64,000 nucleotides of DNA from Gossypium raimondii (GCF_025698545.1 NC_068575.1:60707980-60771979); one strand, 5' to 3'. Counted from the stretch's first letter, positions 46,461 to 58,405 are shown. Made by a program: numbers and translations. Notes: generated by a model from the sequence alone, not told the origin.

Positions 46461-46858
46461 TTAATTCATGCTAGCAAAATAAATGAGATATTAATATTTG
46501 TAATCTATTTTAATTCAATTTGAAAAAAAATTAAATTGGATTCAATAATTATCAAGTCGAATTCAAATATCTTGAGCTATCAATCGAATTGAATTCGAGT
46601 TTAATAATATTTGACCCGAATGACTTGTGAATCTTATCAAGTTCTTCATATTTTTATATTATTAAATTATGTTATTGCCTTTAATTTATATCATTAACTC
46701 TAAGCTTGATTATTGAGTCAAGCTTGAGTAGTTTAATCATATTTCGAGTCGAGCTCGAGTTTAAAAATAGATGTTTGATCGAGCTTGAATCGAGTATCCA
46801 ACTCAAGCTTGGTAATATTTAGGCTCAGCTCGGCTCAATTACACCCTTAATTCATGCT
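46461..46858 (-). mobile_element. dispersed element flanked by 12-bp direct repeats
   Basis: TTAATTCATGCT occurs at 46461-46472 and again at 46847-46858, as a target duplication would. The 374 bp between, read on the minus strand, start GGGTGTAATTGAGCCGAGC and hold many GAGCTCGA/ACTCAAGCTT motifs, a common plant dispersed repeat. A 12-bp duplication would fit retroposition. No coding sequence is seen. Confidence 0.5.
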
Positions 46859-46944
46859 TATAATTAAATGATTGTATTTCATATTAATATCAAAATATGT
46901 TTAATGCAAAACTTTTGTGTCATTCAACACAAAAAAACATTAAT

Positions 46945-48385
46945 GTAATGTTTGGAAAGCCACGTAGTAAATAGATTTGGGTGTAATTAATTATAATTAC
47001 AAAAATATGGCATATTTGGGTAACCATTGTAGCCAGTGAGTCCCACCGAATTGGATGTAATTGAAGCACTCAATTATATTTTTCAATTCTTACGGGTGAG
47101 AATGAGAGTAATTACACATGTAATCACACTCAAATTCAAATTTTTTAAAATTATTTTTATAAAAGTTATGACAAACATTTTACAAACATGAATACATACG
47201 AGTGTTTAAGATGATTATAGCAAAATATATATATTATAAATCTTAAAATGCATGTTATAAAATAATTTGTGTGTTTTATAAAATTATAACAAAAAATTAT
47301 ATTATTTAAATCTGAAAAAATTTGGAATTTATAACAAAAATTATTATAAAATAATATACATATTATAAAATTATTATAATATATTTATTTATAAAAATTA
47401 TGGTCAAATATGGATATAACTTATTTATGTGTCAATATTATATATTATAAAAATAATATACTTATTCATAAAAATATTATATATATTTATCATAAATATA
47501 AATAAGTTTCTAAAGTTACAACAAAGAAGTATATTATTTATAAGAATTGTAACAAAAGTTTTGGATATAAAACAATTTTTATAAAGGTTATATATTATAA
47601 ATTTTATATTATTTTTACTTAATTACTTATTAACTTAAAATAAATTATTCTCTAAATTAAGTTTATATAATTTTTATAATTAAATGTACAAAGTATTTAG
47701 ATGGTGAGCCAAAATATTATAAGGTCGATGCTAACTATGCAAATAGAAACAAATTTGTTGCACCATATTGTGGGATATTATACTATTTAAGAGAATGATG
47801 CCAAACCCAAACACCATAGATAGCTTGCAAACTCTTTAATTTGAGACACTCAAGGCTTCGAAATCTGATTGAGAAGACATTTATTGTTCTAAAAAATATT
47901 TCTCATATTAACAACCATACCTTAGTAAAGCATTAAAAAAATTAGATCGTATTAGCATGTTGCATATTTCATAACTTCAATCATAAGTGGAACTAAAATG
48001 ATTCATACTTTGTAAAAACTGCATGGGAAAAATAAATATCGGTAATTTTAATTATGCAAATTAAAATTCAGATGATGATAAACTTGATTGAAGACCAATA
48101 GATGTTGAGAAAGAGCATCTGTTAAACAATAAAAGGGAATAACCCGACAAATTTGTACTAGAACAATTAGATAAAATTACATATGATGTTTATTTTTCTA
48201 ATTATTTTTATTAGTAATTATGTTATCAATTACTTTTTAGACTAACATAAATATGATGATTTGATTTTAATTTTTGTTACTTGTTTAGAAATTATTTTAT
48301 CATACTAATAATATTTTGTAGTAAGTAATATATTTTAAAAGTATAAATTATGCAACTGTAATTACAATTTGTATTACCAAACATG
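46945..48385 (+). mobile_element. PIF/Harbinger DNA transposon remnant
   Basis: Between about 47700 and 48180 the plus strand reads as pieces of a PIF/Harbinger DDE transposase: YYKVDANYANRNKFVAPYCG (third-frame block near 47719-47778), then YYLRE, and later IVLACCIFHNFNHKWN near 47948-47995, which matches the usual '(I/V)ACC-LHNF-R' block. Stops and shifts interrupt it, and the N-terminal half is gone. The ends appear to be AATGTTTGG (about 46948) and CCAAACATG (ending about 48385), inverted repeats of each other. It is a 1.4-kb internally deleted dead element. Confidence 0.7.
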
Positions 48386-48389
48386 ACAT

Positions 48390-50068
48390 TGGCATTAATT
48401 TTTGTTATTTGTTTAGAAATAATTTTAGTTTTTTCCATAAAAGGTAAGGGAAAACTTGAGTTTTTTTGTAGGAAAATTTGGCTGTTTTATACAAAATTGA
48501 GTTACAGAGGAAAACTTGAATTTCATCTCCCATAATTGAATAAAACCTCAATTTTTTTATAGAAAAAGATAAAAATAATTTTAAAAAGTAAATGAATGAC
48601 CAAAATTAAAACTTAATAAAGTTGGTTAACTAAAATGAAAACAGTTGTTAACATTAATGCTTAATTTGTAATTTTTTTATTTTCAGTGCCAAAAATGAAA
48701 ACATATGAAAGTTAAGTGACCAACTATGAATTTGCCCATGTCTTATTGACCCACGCCATGTAAGGTAACACAGTAAATTTTTGTGATTTGGTAAATCACA
48801 GTACAAAATTACCAAATCTATCACCAAACCATCAAAGTGGAAGTCGACGTTTCACCCTTTTATGTCCGATTAAGGTTTTATGTTTTTCCATCTATATCCT
48901 CATTGTCGGCAATTAACTACTACTATAGGGATAAGATTTTATATTTTTATAAAATTGTCTTGTCCAAAAAATGTCTTTCAAATACCAACCATATTACCAA
49001 ATGAGAAGTTTTGATTTATGACTAGGTTTTGATGTGTGGGATCCTTAACTAACATCCATCTTATTTTGAATTAACTAACTAACATACATTTATTAGCATT
49101 TAGTGGGTCTATTTTTTTCAATTATTTAACACTTGGTTAACGTAAACACCAAACAGCCCATTTCGGGGAAAAAAATTAAACGAAAAATTACACTTTTAGG
49201 TCCACATATTTGTCAATTCTCACAGAGACAGCATAAAAATTAATATAAACGACAACAATAATAATAGATTTAGGTCACTTGTAACAAATTTAGTTTTAGT
49301 ACCCACTAAAACAAAATGATTTCACCTCTTGAATTTGATCATTAATTTCCTCAATTAGGTGATGATAACATTAATAATAATGAAATGGGTAGTTGTGAAA
49401 GCTTAATACATAGTTTTAAGCTACAAATGAAAATGACATTTGAAATGCCTTGGAATAAGGAAATTTGGTACTTCATTGGGCAGCACAAATTTCTCCTTCG
49501 GCCTACGGAAACAAGTTTCAAGTAAAACTCCTACTTACAGGTGTTCATAATTGGGCCGGACCTAACCAAAATCTTAGGTCTGTCTTAAAAAATAAGCCTA
49601 AAATTTTTTTCCGACTTGTCCGTATTAAATTTTTATATTATTTTATACATATTTTAACCTTAATAATTAAAATTTTAAAATAATCAACCATAGAATATGG
49701 GCCAATATAAACTTGAAAACCTATCGGACCCAACCCAACTAAAAAGCCATTTCTTTCTTTTTAGCCCCTATTGGCTATTTGTTGTTTCACTGTACTGTTC
49801 TCTCCAAAACCCTACCGACTAATACCCTATGTTTTCTTTCCAAACCCTGCATTCCCTCTCAGTCTCTCTTCTCATTTGATTCGAGGGCCTTCGTCAAGCT
49901 CAAACTCGGGTCTTCCATTTTCTTCACAAGGGAATCCCTTCAAGGTAGATTTTTTGTTTTACTTCTTTTTAAGCGGCCTTTTTCTAATTGCCTGTTGGGT
50001 GGCTTTTGTTGGTGATTCTTTATTGTTTTTCATTGTTTGTTTCGAGGGATTGTTTCTTTCCTTTTACG
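48390..50068. other. AT-rich spacer and upstream region of gene at 50069
   Basis: There is no gene before 49750. A repeat fragment at about 49540-49735 starts AGGTGTTCATAATTGGGCCG and is related in style to the MITE ends at 2290. From about 49760 the sequence becomes C/T-rich (leader of the next gene). Confidence 0.35.
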
Positions 50069-51244
50069 ATGACCTTGCTTGATGTAATAACAAAGGCTTC
50101 GGCTAGTACCGGGCCACATACTTCTCAAGCAGACCACCCCATAGTTCTAAACACAGATGATATTTTCTTTAACTTAAAGCCTGAAGTTGAAAACCCCAAT
50201 CCCACATCGCTTGTTAATCCCCTTACTGGATGGGGAATCTCTCAAACCGATGCTAAATTCATTGACTTGAGCAAAAAGTTTTATACAAAGTTAAACAGAA
50301 ACCTCAAAGACATCCATAACTTTAATAAAGAAGAGTTTATTGGAATATTGAATCCATTTCTTGAGAAAATTAAGGAGAAAGGCAGAATTTTTATTGGGGT
50401 TGATCCAAATGATACTGGGTATACTTCTGTTTTGCTTGAGAAAGTTGGGTTTTTGATTGGTAGAGATGTTTTAAGTTTGGTTTTGGAAGCTTGTATTAGT
50501 TTGGAAATTTGGGAATTGTTAGAGGTGTTGATTGTTAATGGCCTTGTTGACCATTCGTGTTATCCCAATTTGGTTGTTAATATTGCTGCCAAGAAGCGGT
50601 CGGATTTGCTTTGTCTTTGCGTTAAACATGCTCGAAATTTGGGTTCGGTTGAGTTGCTTTGCATATTGAAATATTTTCTATGTCCACCTAAAGATAGTTA
50701 TGTTAGTATGGTTAATGTGAGGAAGGATTGGGAGAGTCAAGCTTTGCTGGCTATTGAAAAGGCCAAACTCGGAAAGAAATCACCTTTAGCCAAGGAGGCT
50801 TCGATTTTGCTTATGGTTGCATACGATGGGTTTTTAGATCCTGAGCTTTGTTTGCATTATTTGTTAGCTTCGAACAATGTCGATGAGGTGATATTGTCGT
50901 CTTTACTTGGTAAATTAGTCGGTAAAGAGTTGATAAATTTGATTCGATACTTGGGGAAATGGTTGAAAAAGTATGAGAGGTTTCCTCAAGCCATTCCATG
51001 TCCAAAGGCATCTTCTGCTTTAGGCTTAAAGGCCTGTGATTGGGTTCCCAAGGTCGAAGATGTTGCGAAATGTCTCGGGTTTGTCGTGGATGAGAACTTC
51101 TCTTCACTGATGTTGCATCCCAAGTTCTGTGAAGAACTCAAATCTATTGAGGGAGTGGTTAGTTCCCTAGCATTTGAAGCAAGATTCTGTTGTTCGATGG
51201 CAAATGTAATCGAGAAGTTGAGAGCTGAAGATATTCAGAGCTAG
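50069..51244 (+). CDS. uncharacterised plant protein, alpha-helical (391 aa)
   Basis: Single-exon frame. I chose the ATG at 50069 (MTLLDVITKASASTG). The in-frame ATG at 49988 would add 27 residues (MPVGWLLLVILYCFSLF...) encoded by T-rich leader-type sequence. The protein is rich in Leu and Lys and looks all-helical, with repeated patterns such as LLEKVGFLIGRDVLSLVLEA, LLCLCVKHARNLGSVELLCI and LLGKLVGKELINLIRYLGKW, which suggest an ARM/HEAT-like or similar helical scaffold. There is no membrane segment, catalytic motif or targeting signal in the chosen frame. The coding sequence is well behaved and long, so I take it as a real gene. A role in ribosome biogenesis or another nuclear assembly would fit such a protein, but that is speculation. 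Confidence 0.8.
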   Translation: MTLLDVITKASASTGPHTSQADHPIVLNTDDIFFNLKPEVENPNPTSLVNPLTGWGISQTDAKFIDLSKKFYTKLNRNLKDIHNFNKEEFIGILNPFLEKIKEKGRIFIGVDPNDTGYTSVLLEKVGFLIGRDVLSLVLEACISLEIWELLEVLIVNGLVDHSCYPNLVVNIAAKKRSDLLCLCVKHARNLGSVELLCILKYFLCPPKDSYVSMVNVRKDWESQALLAIEKAKLGKKSPLAKEASILLMVAYDGFLDPELCLHYLLASNNVDEVILSSLLGKLVGKELINLIRYLGKWLKKYERFPQAIPCPKASSALGLKACDWVPKVEDVAKCLGFVVDENFSSLMLHPKFCEELKSIEGVVSSLAFEARFCCSMANVIEKLRAEDIQS

Positions 51245-53693
51245 GAATTACGGTAATGTTGCATTGACACACTTTCCCTATCATTTGCACTGCTGTGTCT
51301 AATATATTTTTGTTAACTAGACTTGTATTCCTTTTGGATTGAATCGAAGTTATTTTTATTCTTTTTGTCTGCTCATATTTAGATATTTGAGTGCTTACGA
51401 TTGCTTTGTTAGTTTCTATCTTTTGTCGAAGCTATCTATCAGCTAGTTGAAAAATGTTTATGTTGGAGTGGCATGATTCGTTTATTAGTTAGCTGTTGAC
51501 ACTTTGATAGAATTATTCATTATCAAAAAGAGCCCTAGAATAGTACTTTAATTCGAGACTGCAGGCAGGCATGCGCAGATACTTGCTTCGGTTCTATGAT
51601 TACGTAATCAGCTATTTGCTTTTTGTCATCATAAAATATGATCTCAATATGAAGAACCTAGATCAGGTTGTATTTTCCTAGGATCTTTCCAAGTTCTTTG
51701 CCTTAGGAAGTAAGTTGATTCTTGGATATAAATGAGCTCCACTTGAAGCATGGATCTTGTTGATCGAAACCACAAAAAGACCTTACAATTTTGGATGAGA
51801 TAGGAAATATGATCGGAAAACTATGTATTGTATGAAATACAATAATACTTTGATAGATACGATGTCATGGTATGGAAAATAAATATCGGGTTTTTATTCT
51901 TAGGACCATTACAAGTTCTTCACCTTAGGAAGGAAGTTCATTGAAACTCCAAGCATTGATCTTGTTGGTAGAAATTGAGCCTGTATACAAATAGACTTGA
52001 TAACTTCGGACACTATTGTAAACGCAAAATGAACACATCTTTATTAAATACAGGACTTGTTAGATGTATACTTGATATGTCCCATACACATTGGTTGTTT
52101 TTTTTAAAAGAATCTGAAATGATGTAAAAACGATCAACCTCCACACTCAAGCAATCTATCATCTCTTGCCTTATTTTAACTTTTCTTAAAGATCAATCTC
52201 CATTCCTTGAAGAAAAGACCAGTTCTTTACTTAAGGCAACTTATATTTCTTGTTTGCATTAGCTTTCAAAAGTGTAAGAATGAGTAAACTTTTCTTTTCC
52301 AGGAAAGAATTTATACAAAACCAACAGTGTTACATTAAGAAAGAAATTATGAGCGGTAAATATGAAATGAAAAAGCAATTGAGAACTAAGTAGTTTAAAT
52401 GCTCTTTGAAAAACCAGTTTGGTGTGATTTTTAACCCATCGCTTGGCCTTTGGACAACTTGGCTTTTATATAATCGGATCAAAAACAAAACAGGATATCC
52501 GTTATGAGAAGGGTAGAATCAGATTTTTTTAATGATATTTAATTAAATTGGTAGAATCAATAGTTTGATAAATTTGACCACCAATACGGATGTAAAACAT
52601 TGGTGCATTTATGTAAAACTAAAAGAAAGGACCCCTTTTATTTAGAACTCGCGGAGCCGCACACTTCCAAGGTATTCTTCGTCTTGGTATTGAAAGTGTA
52701 ATTTATATTATGGATTACAGACACTGATGGACTGACTTAGATCATACAGGTTACAACGTCGTGCATAATTATTTAAATTTGCCTTTGAGATTTTAAATTT
52801 TGTCAAATTTATTTATATTTGATACTTTGTTTTTTAGTTTTATTAGTAAAGTTAGAAAATTTTTATGTATTTTTTTTATATATATTTGATTTTTCTTTAT
52901 TTTTACTATATTTTAAATTTATTTATCATCACTACAATCCTAGTTGTAAAATTTTAGCACTTTACTAACAATGTGTTAAATGTTTTCTTTAAATTATATA
53001 ATACACAAAAATATTATAAAATTGAAAATGATTTATACTCAAGAGTATTGAATATTAAAAATTAAATCTAATTAATTTTCAAACTAGCCTTTAACTTTTT
53101 TTTTTTTTTTGGAAGCTCATTTTTCAAATATTTCAAATTTCATTTAAATTTTTTCCAAATATTGAACGTGCAAAACCAACCATTGATTGAAGTTGTGTTG
53201 ATACACGGTTGGAATGATGGTGGTTGGTCACGATTCACCTTGTGAGTGAGAGAGCCTTCGGTGATTATAGGTAATCGAAATTCAAGTGATTTAAAAGATT
53301 TTACTATGGGTAGAGGAAGGAAGGGGTGCTCTTGTCTTTTTTAAGACGTGAAATGCCGTTGTCATATTTTTTAGAGTTGAGTCATTTTATTAATGTTTAT
53401 TTGTAGGTATGAGTTGAATGGTATTAAAAAAAACAATATTTAAATATTTGCCTTTTATTTTGGTGAAACAAGCAATTCCACCCAAAAGAACATTTCAAGA
53501 ATGGTAAGTTAAGAATATCACGAAACATAGCTTAACAAGAAAAGCTGTATGAACATAAACAAAACCCAAAATGAACAAAAAAAGAAAAGCATAGTTTCAA
53601 TGCCTATATAAAATGATAATACCATGCATGAACTTACAATACGTAAAATATACAAATTACTCCAATTAGCAACAGTAAAAGGTAGCCACAATT
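51245..53693. other. 3' flank with a diverged direct repeat; AT-rich spacer
   Basis: The 3' UTR of the gene at 50069 lies in the first few hundred bases. A diverged direct repeat occurs at about 51679-51785 and 51900-51985 (CAAGTTCTTTGCCTTAGGAA against CAAGTTCTTCACCTTAGGAA, and TGGATCTTGTTGATCGAAA against TTGATCTTGTTGGTAGAAA). No gene is recognised between 52000 and 53690. Confidence 0.45.
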
Positions 53694-54409
53694 ATGGCAA
53701 ATTCTAAAGGTAGCTGGAGTCAACGGTGGCCCAGCCATACTGCCGAGAGGGTTTTCCCCTCATGGGGAGACTGGACTCTGGATTCTGACGGAAATTATCG
53801 TCTTGATATTGATCTTCCTGGTATTAATTAATCAACCATTCTTCTTTAGTTTACCCCTTTATTTTTCAATTGAATATAAATCATATGTATAAATCTTTAA
53901 ATTTAGGGTTCGCACAACACGAGGTGAAAATACGGCCAGATTCAGATGGTTCTATAAGGCTTGAAGCAGAGACGATAGTTGATGAGAGCAAATGCAAATA
54001 TATCGACCAAACCATCCAACTGCCGGAGAATTCGGATATCGTAAACCTTTACGGACGATTCAGAGGCCAAGTGCTCACCATTACCGTCCCTAAGAAGGTA
54101 AACGCTGATGATCAAAGTTCGCAAGAAGATGACCACGAAGGTGAAGGTGAAGATGAAGCTGAAGGCGAAGATGAAGATGAAAGAGGTGATATTAAAGAAA
54201 ATCGGACGAAACCGGAACCCGAAAACAAGAAGAGCGACAGCGACCAAGATTGTCGTAGTTTACCGAAGGAGAATATAAAGAAACCACCGAAAGGGAAAGA
54301 AAGTGTGTTAGCGATTGTGATGAAGTGGTTTGAGCGAAACAAGGTGATTGTTGTTTCTAACGCTATATCGTTTTCGATGGGGATGTGGGTGTCGAAGCTT
54401 TGGACGTAA
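53694..54409 (+). CDS. RTM2-like HSP20-domain protein with C-terminal membrane anchor (209 aa)
   Basis: Exons are 53694-53820 and 53907-54409, with an intron splitting a Gly codon. Residues about 27-105 form an alpha-crystallin (HSP20) domain: YRLDIDLPGFAQHEVKIRPD, then GSIRLEAE, ending RFRGQVLTITVPK. Residues 113-136 are strongly acidic (EGEGEDEAEGEDEDE), 140-175 are polar and basic, and 187-205 (KVIVVSNAISFSMGMWVSK) form a probable membrane anchor. This order is that of RESTRICTED TEV MOVEMENT 2 (RTM2) and its relatives, which act in phloem against long-distance movement of potyviruses in Arabidopsis rather than as heat-induced chaperones. Whether this member has an antiviral role is unknown. 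No heat-shock element was identified upstream. Confidence 0.85.
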
Positions 54410-54589
54410 GCATTATATGTTTATGTTTACGTTTACGTATATGTGTTCGTGTGTTATGTAATTAACTCAGTTTCTTTAAAATATATTACGTTACACCTTT
54501 CACATTATTTAGGTTTCGTCTTGACTTTATCAAGAGCTGACACTTTGTTAAAACTAAAGTTAGTGAATATATGTATACATAACATGTGG

Positions 54590-54965
54590 AGTTCTCCTCG
54601 CCAAGGACAGATGTCGGGTATTCTATTCCACGGGTTCTCATCTCATTGCAACCTGCCTAAAGGGTTATTGTGTTTCCTAAGCGATCGACCATGAAAAAAT
54701 TACGTCGTACATGTATCAATATTCTAAGTTAAGAGAGGAGCATTCTCATCTATAAATACTTTCTCTAACATTGGGGAATGCTATACTCTTTTTACTTTTT
54801 CACTTCACCAAGAACACCAAAACACCAAAACGACCGCCTTACAACCCTCGGCACACTTTCATGTGAGCCTTCACCCAAACCTCCTACCTCTTCTTCCCCT
54901 CAATACACTTGTAAAAAAGAAGTATATAAAATGTATTTAAAAATAAGGCATCATTCATCATAAAT
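54590..54965 (+). mobile_element. LTR-like fragment with TATA motif
   Basis: A stretch of higher complexity has TCTATAAATACTTTCTC near 54750, followed by C/A-rich leader-like sequence and no gene. It resembles the U3-R portion of an LTR. Its ends could not be set. A promoter of a non-coding transcript is the alternative. Confidence 0.3.
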
Positions 54966-56996
54966 TTAACCTTTAATATTTATTACTTTTTTCACTTTGA
55001 CTTGCTGTCTTTAAATTTTAGTTAAATTATTTTTTCCGGATTGAAAAGTTGATTGGGCTATTAAAATTATTTCAAAGTCATAAAAGTTATAAAAAATATT
55101 TGTACTTTAGAAAAATTGTTTAAAATTCAATTTTATTTTTTTAAAATTATCCACTTGAAGCGCATATTGTCATGTATACTACCACCTTAGTGCTATTAAA
55201 ATTTTAATAATTTAGTAAAATTTTCTATTCTAAAAGAAAATCAATTTGAAACATTTTAAAAGTTAAGAACCAAAATGATAAAAAAAATCAAAACAACAAC
55301 AAAAAAAACCCATTAAGAACTAAATTTATCATGTACCCAAAAATAATACCATAATTTGACCTCACTCACATACAAAAAAATCGGTTCAACCATTAACCAA
55401 ACTTGAAATTATTATTATTAAAATCGTAGCTTAATAAGTTATATAATTTAAAAATAAATTATAGAATTCGTGACACCAGCAGCCAACAATAAGACACTTA
55501 TTTACTTTTTGTTCATAAAAACTGTACAGTTTAAATTAGTAAAAATAAAACAGCTGTATCTCCATTTTATAAAACCTTAAAAATCGCAACACCTTTCAAA
55601 AATTTAACAAAAACTATATCTATATACTTATAAACACGTGGCACACACCCACACGTTTCTCTTTTTTTCTTTTTTTTGCATTCTATAGAAAAGTTAAATT
55701 TTAATTTTGGTCCTTTTAATATATCTAAATTTAAAATTAATCTATATACTTTAAATTTTAACATAATTGGTACCTATAGTTTTTAATGTTATTAATTAGT
55801 CCACTTGATACCTTTTTTGAGATTTGTCTTCTGTTTTTTTTATGTTATAAGATAATGAAATTTGACCCTTATATAATGCTAAAACTTTAGATTTAATTTG
55901 TATACTTTAATTTTTATTTGATGCTTTTACTTTTATAATTTGATTCAATATTATTTTATTGTTACTTAACTACCAAGTGATTCAATATTACTTAACTTCG
56001 AGTTTTCATGGTGGTGACTACTGCACTTGAATTTTAAATTAAAAAAGTAGAGACTAATTTCTTAAATAAAAGTAGGGACTAAATTTTAAATATACTGAAG
56101 TGGATAAACACTTAAAAATATTTTAACATTTAAATTTTTACTCTATAATTTAATAAAACAAGTAAACAATCCAAATACAAGCATAGAAACCATACTAATT
56201 TAATTTCATTAATAACTATTATTCGATAATTATCTAATTTCAAAAAAAGTAATGCTCTCAATAAATTCTTAACTATAATACAAATATTTATGTATTAAAT
56301 AAATTTAATGAGGAAGAGATTCAAGCATAAAATTAGAGTATTTTATACATTCTAATATTTTTTTATGATTAATATTTTAATAATACAATTGTTGAATTTA
56401 TTAAGATATTTGTACTTATTATACATGTAAAATTTTTAATCGATCCGATATCTCTATTATATCACTTTAAAATATTATTCATATTAATATATATATTTAA
56501 TAAGTGGAATTATTTTATATAAAATAAATAATTAAATTTTCTTTAATTTACTTATGAATGAAACATTAAATGTGATGGTTAAATTATTAAAATATTAATG
56601 GTATAAAATATTATTAAAATATGTAAAAAATACTTGTAGGTGGATCCTCTCAAATTTAATTATCAAATAATCTTCAATTATACCATAACAATATCTAACC
56701 CAAAGTATTGTCTAGCAACCCAATCATGGCAAATGCAACAACCACTTGGTAGTGAATATCTAGATTCACTTTCTTTTACAAGGTATCGTCATATACAATT
56801 AAAGAAGTCTCACTATATATGATGCATTAAAATGTATAAAATACAAAAACCTTTTATTTATATGAAAACATTAAAACATAATCAAATTCGAAGGTGCATA
56901 ATATTGAGAGGCTGCTGGCCATGTTTGAGCTATCACCAATCAAACATCAAGTGGCTGGCCCTAGCTCACTGCGCCAAATAATCGAACACCTGGTGT
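54966..56996. other. AT-rich intergenic DNA with a hairpin repeat
   Basis: A hairpin-family repeat lies at about 55690-56100 (left arm with TTTTGGTCCTTTTAATA, right arm with AAAGTAGGGACTAAATTTT). Degenerate dispersed repeat sequence covers 55020-55330. No gene is recognised; a short patch at 56640-56820 has no readable family. Confidence 0.4.
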
Positions 56997-57770
56997 CTAG
57001 TAGACTAGATGATAACCAGCATCCACCACCAAGTCATGCCCGGTAATAAGCTCAGAATCCTGCGACGCAAGAAACAGCACGGCATCAGCAACATGCTTCA
57101 TTTTCAGCACCACCCCTTTCAACCGAGTGTAGGGTTCATAGGTCTGCTCCACTTCCTCCACCTCCTTCCCGAAGTACCCACAGAGTAACGGGGTTCCCAC
57201 AGCAGACGGAGACACACTGTTCACCCTAATCCCATGCACCCCAAGCTGTTTGCTTGCCGATCTCATCAACCCAAGCACTGCATGCTTTGTAATGAAATAG
57301 TCCGTGTTCATTTCACCAGCGGTGCTAGATGCGACGCTCGCCGTACAAACGATACTTCCTCTCACATTCAGTTCCACCATGGCTCGTGCAGCGTGTTTCA
57401 CGCAGGCAGCCATGCCACGGACATTTATGTTGAAGAGGCGGTCAAACTGTGCTAAGTCCAGTTCAAGGACGGTTTGAGTGGAGCTGCTAAATATCCCAGC
57501 GTTACCGAACATGATATCAAGCCGCCCATAGTTTTGGACCGTCGATTGAACTAAGTTCTTTACTTGCTCTTCATCGGTAACATCGCAGTGCATGAATGAG
57601 CACTTATGGGAACCGATCGATTCGACTACCTTTTGGCCTAATTCATCTTGGATGTCAGCAATCACGATCATTTGAGCACCATGGGCAGCGAAATGATGAG
57701 CGGCGGCTTCTCCAATGCCGCTAGCTCCACCGGTGATTATGGCTATTTTACCTTCTAGCTTGTTGGACAT
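56997..57770 (-). CDS. classical short-chain dehydrogenase/reductase, SDR copy 1 (257 aa)
   Basis: Intron-free, 257 aa. It shows the whole set of classical SDR motifs: TGGASGIG (13-20), Asp39 at the end of the second strand (favours NAD(H)), CDV at 62-64, NAG (90-92), catalytic Ser145, Tyr158 and Lys162 in YFITK, and the C-terminal GHDLVVDAG. Sequence style (LEGKIAIITGGASGIGEAAA, RLKGVVLKMKHVADAVLFLA) is that of the plant SDR110C group, whose characterised members oxidise secondary alcohols of terpenoids and related compounds (isopiperitenol, borneol, zerumbone, xanthoxin types). The substrate cannot be told from sequence. It is one of at least four tandem copies. Confidence 0.94.
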   Translation of the reverse strand: MSNKLEGKIAIITGGASGIGEAAAHHFAAHGAQMIVIADIQDELGQKVVESIGSHKCSFMHCDVTDEEQVKNLVQSTVQNYGRLDIMFGNAGIFSSSTQTVLELDLAQFDRLFNINVRGMAACVKHAARAMVELNVRGSIVCTASVASSTAGEMNTDYFITKHAVLGLMRSASKQLGVHGIRVNSVSPSAVGTPLLCGYFGKEVEEVEQTYEPYTRLKGVVLKMKHVADAVLFLASQDSELITGHDLVVDAGYHLVY

Positions 57771-58221
57771 TGTAGAGTTAGCCGATTTTGCTACTCAGAG
57801 TAAATGGACAATGATGATAAGCAAAGAACCATTTGATGCATAAAAAGCTGTGGGCCGGAACCACGAGCGACAGATATTTTCCAATATTTCTTTCTGACCA
57901 TTCTAACCCACATCAGTTGGCCGTGGAGCATTAACCCATTCCGCACACTTGTAGGGTCTTGATTAAGAGTCTGGCATGGGCCGTACAAACGTGTCCAAGT
58001 TTTCTTTGGCACAACGATGCATGTCTCCAATCCATCGGCTGTTCGGTCTCTCAGCTTTTCTAATTTGGATTATGTGAAATATATGGGATCTTTTATTAAA
58101 TTATAGATCAATTTTAAACATAAATAATAATATTATTAAATGATATATATGAGTTTTAATGATTATGTTTAAATATATAATTTTTTACTATTTTATTTTA
58201 TTTAATAATTACGTGTAATGT

Positions 58222-58405
58222 TAATTTTTTTTTGTAAGATGAAATTTCATTCATTGAAAATCAAATACGAAGGTGGGCTAAAACCCAAAGATATACAAAT
58301 AAAAACTCAAGGCTTGACCCACACACGGCTACCTAAAAATCCTAGTGACCTAAACAACACCACTATCACAAAGGAGGAGGACAGAGAGGACCAAGGTCCA
58401 GCAAA
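58222..58405 (-). mobile_element. LINE 3' end with A tail
   Basis: Read on the minus strand, a stretch with GGTCCTCTCTGTCCTCC and TTTGGGTTTTAGCCCACC runs into CAATGAATGAAATTTCATC and then an A tract (the T run at about 58225-58233 on the plus strand). The AATGAAATTTC-to-poly(A) ending is typical of plant L1-like LINEs. A similar but weaker ending lies at about 59744-59800. Only the 3' untranslated part is present. Confidence 0.55.

Noticed and set aside
49988-50068. Upstream in-frame ATG that adds a hydrophobic leader to the protein at 50069.
   Set aside because: The added codons are T-rich, leader-like DNA with no family support. It is kept only as an alternative in the finding for that gene.
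57791-58030. 79-codon minus-strand frame just upstream of SDR copy 1.
   Set aside because: It lies in the promoter/leader region, part of which aligns with the non-coding upstream region of copy 2, and has no recognised motif.
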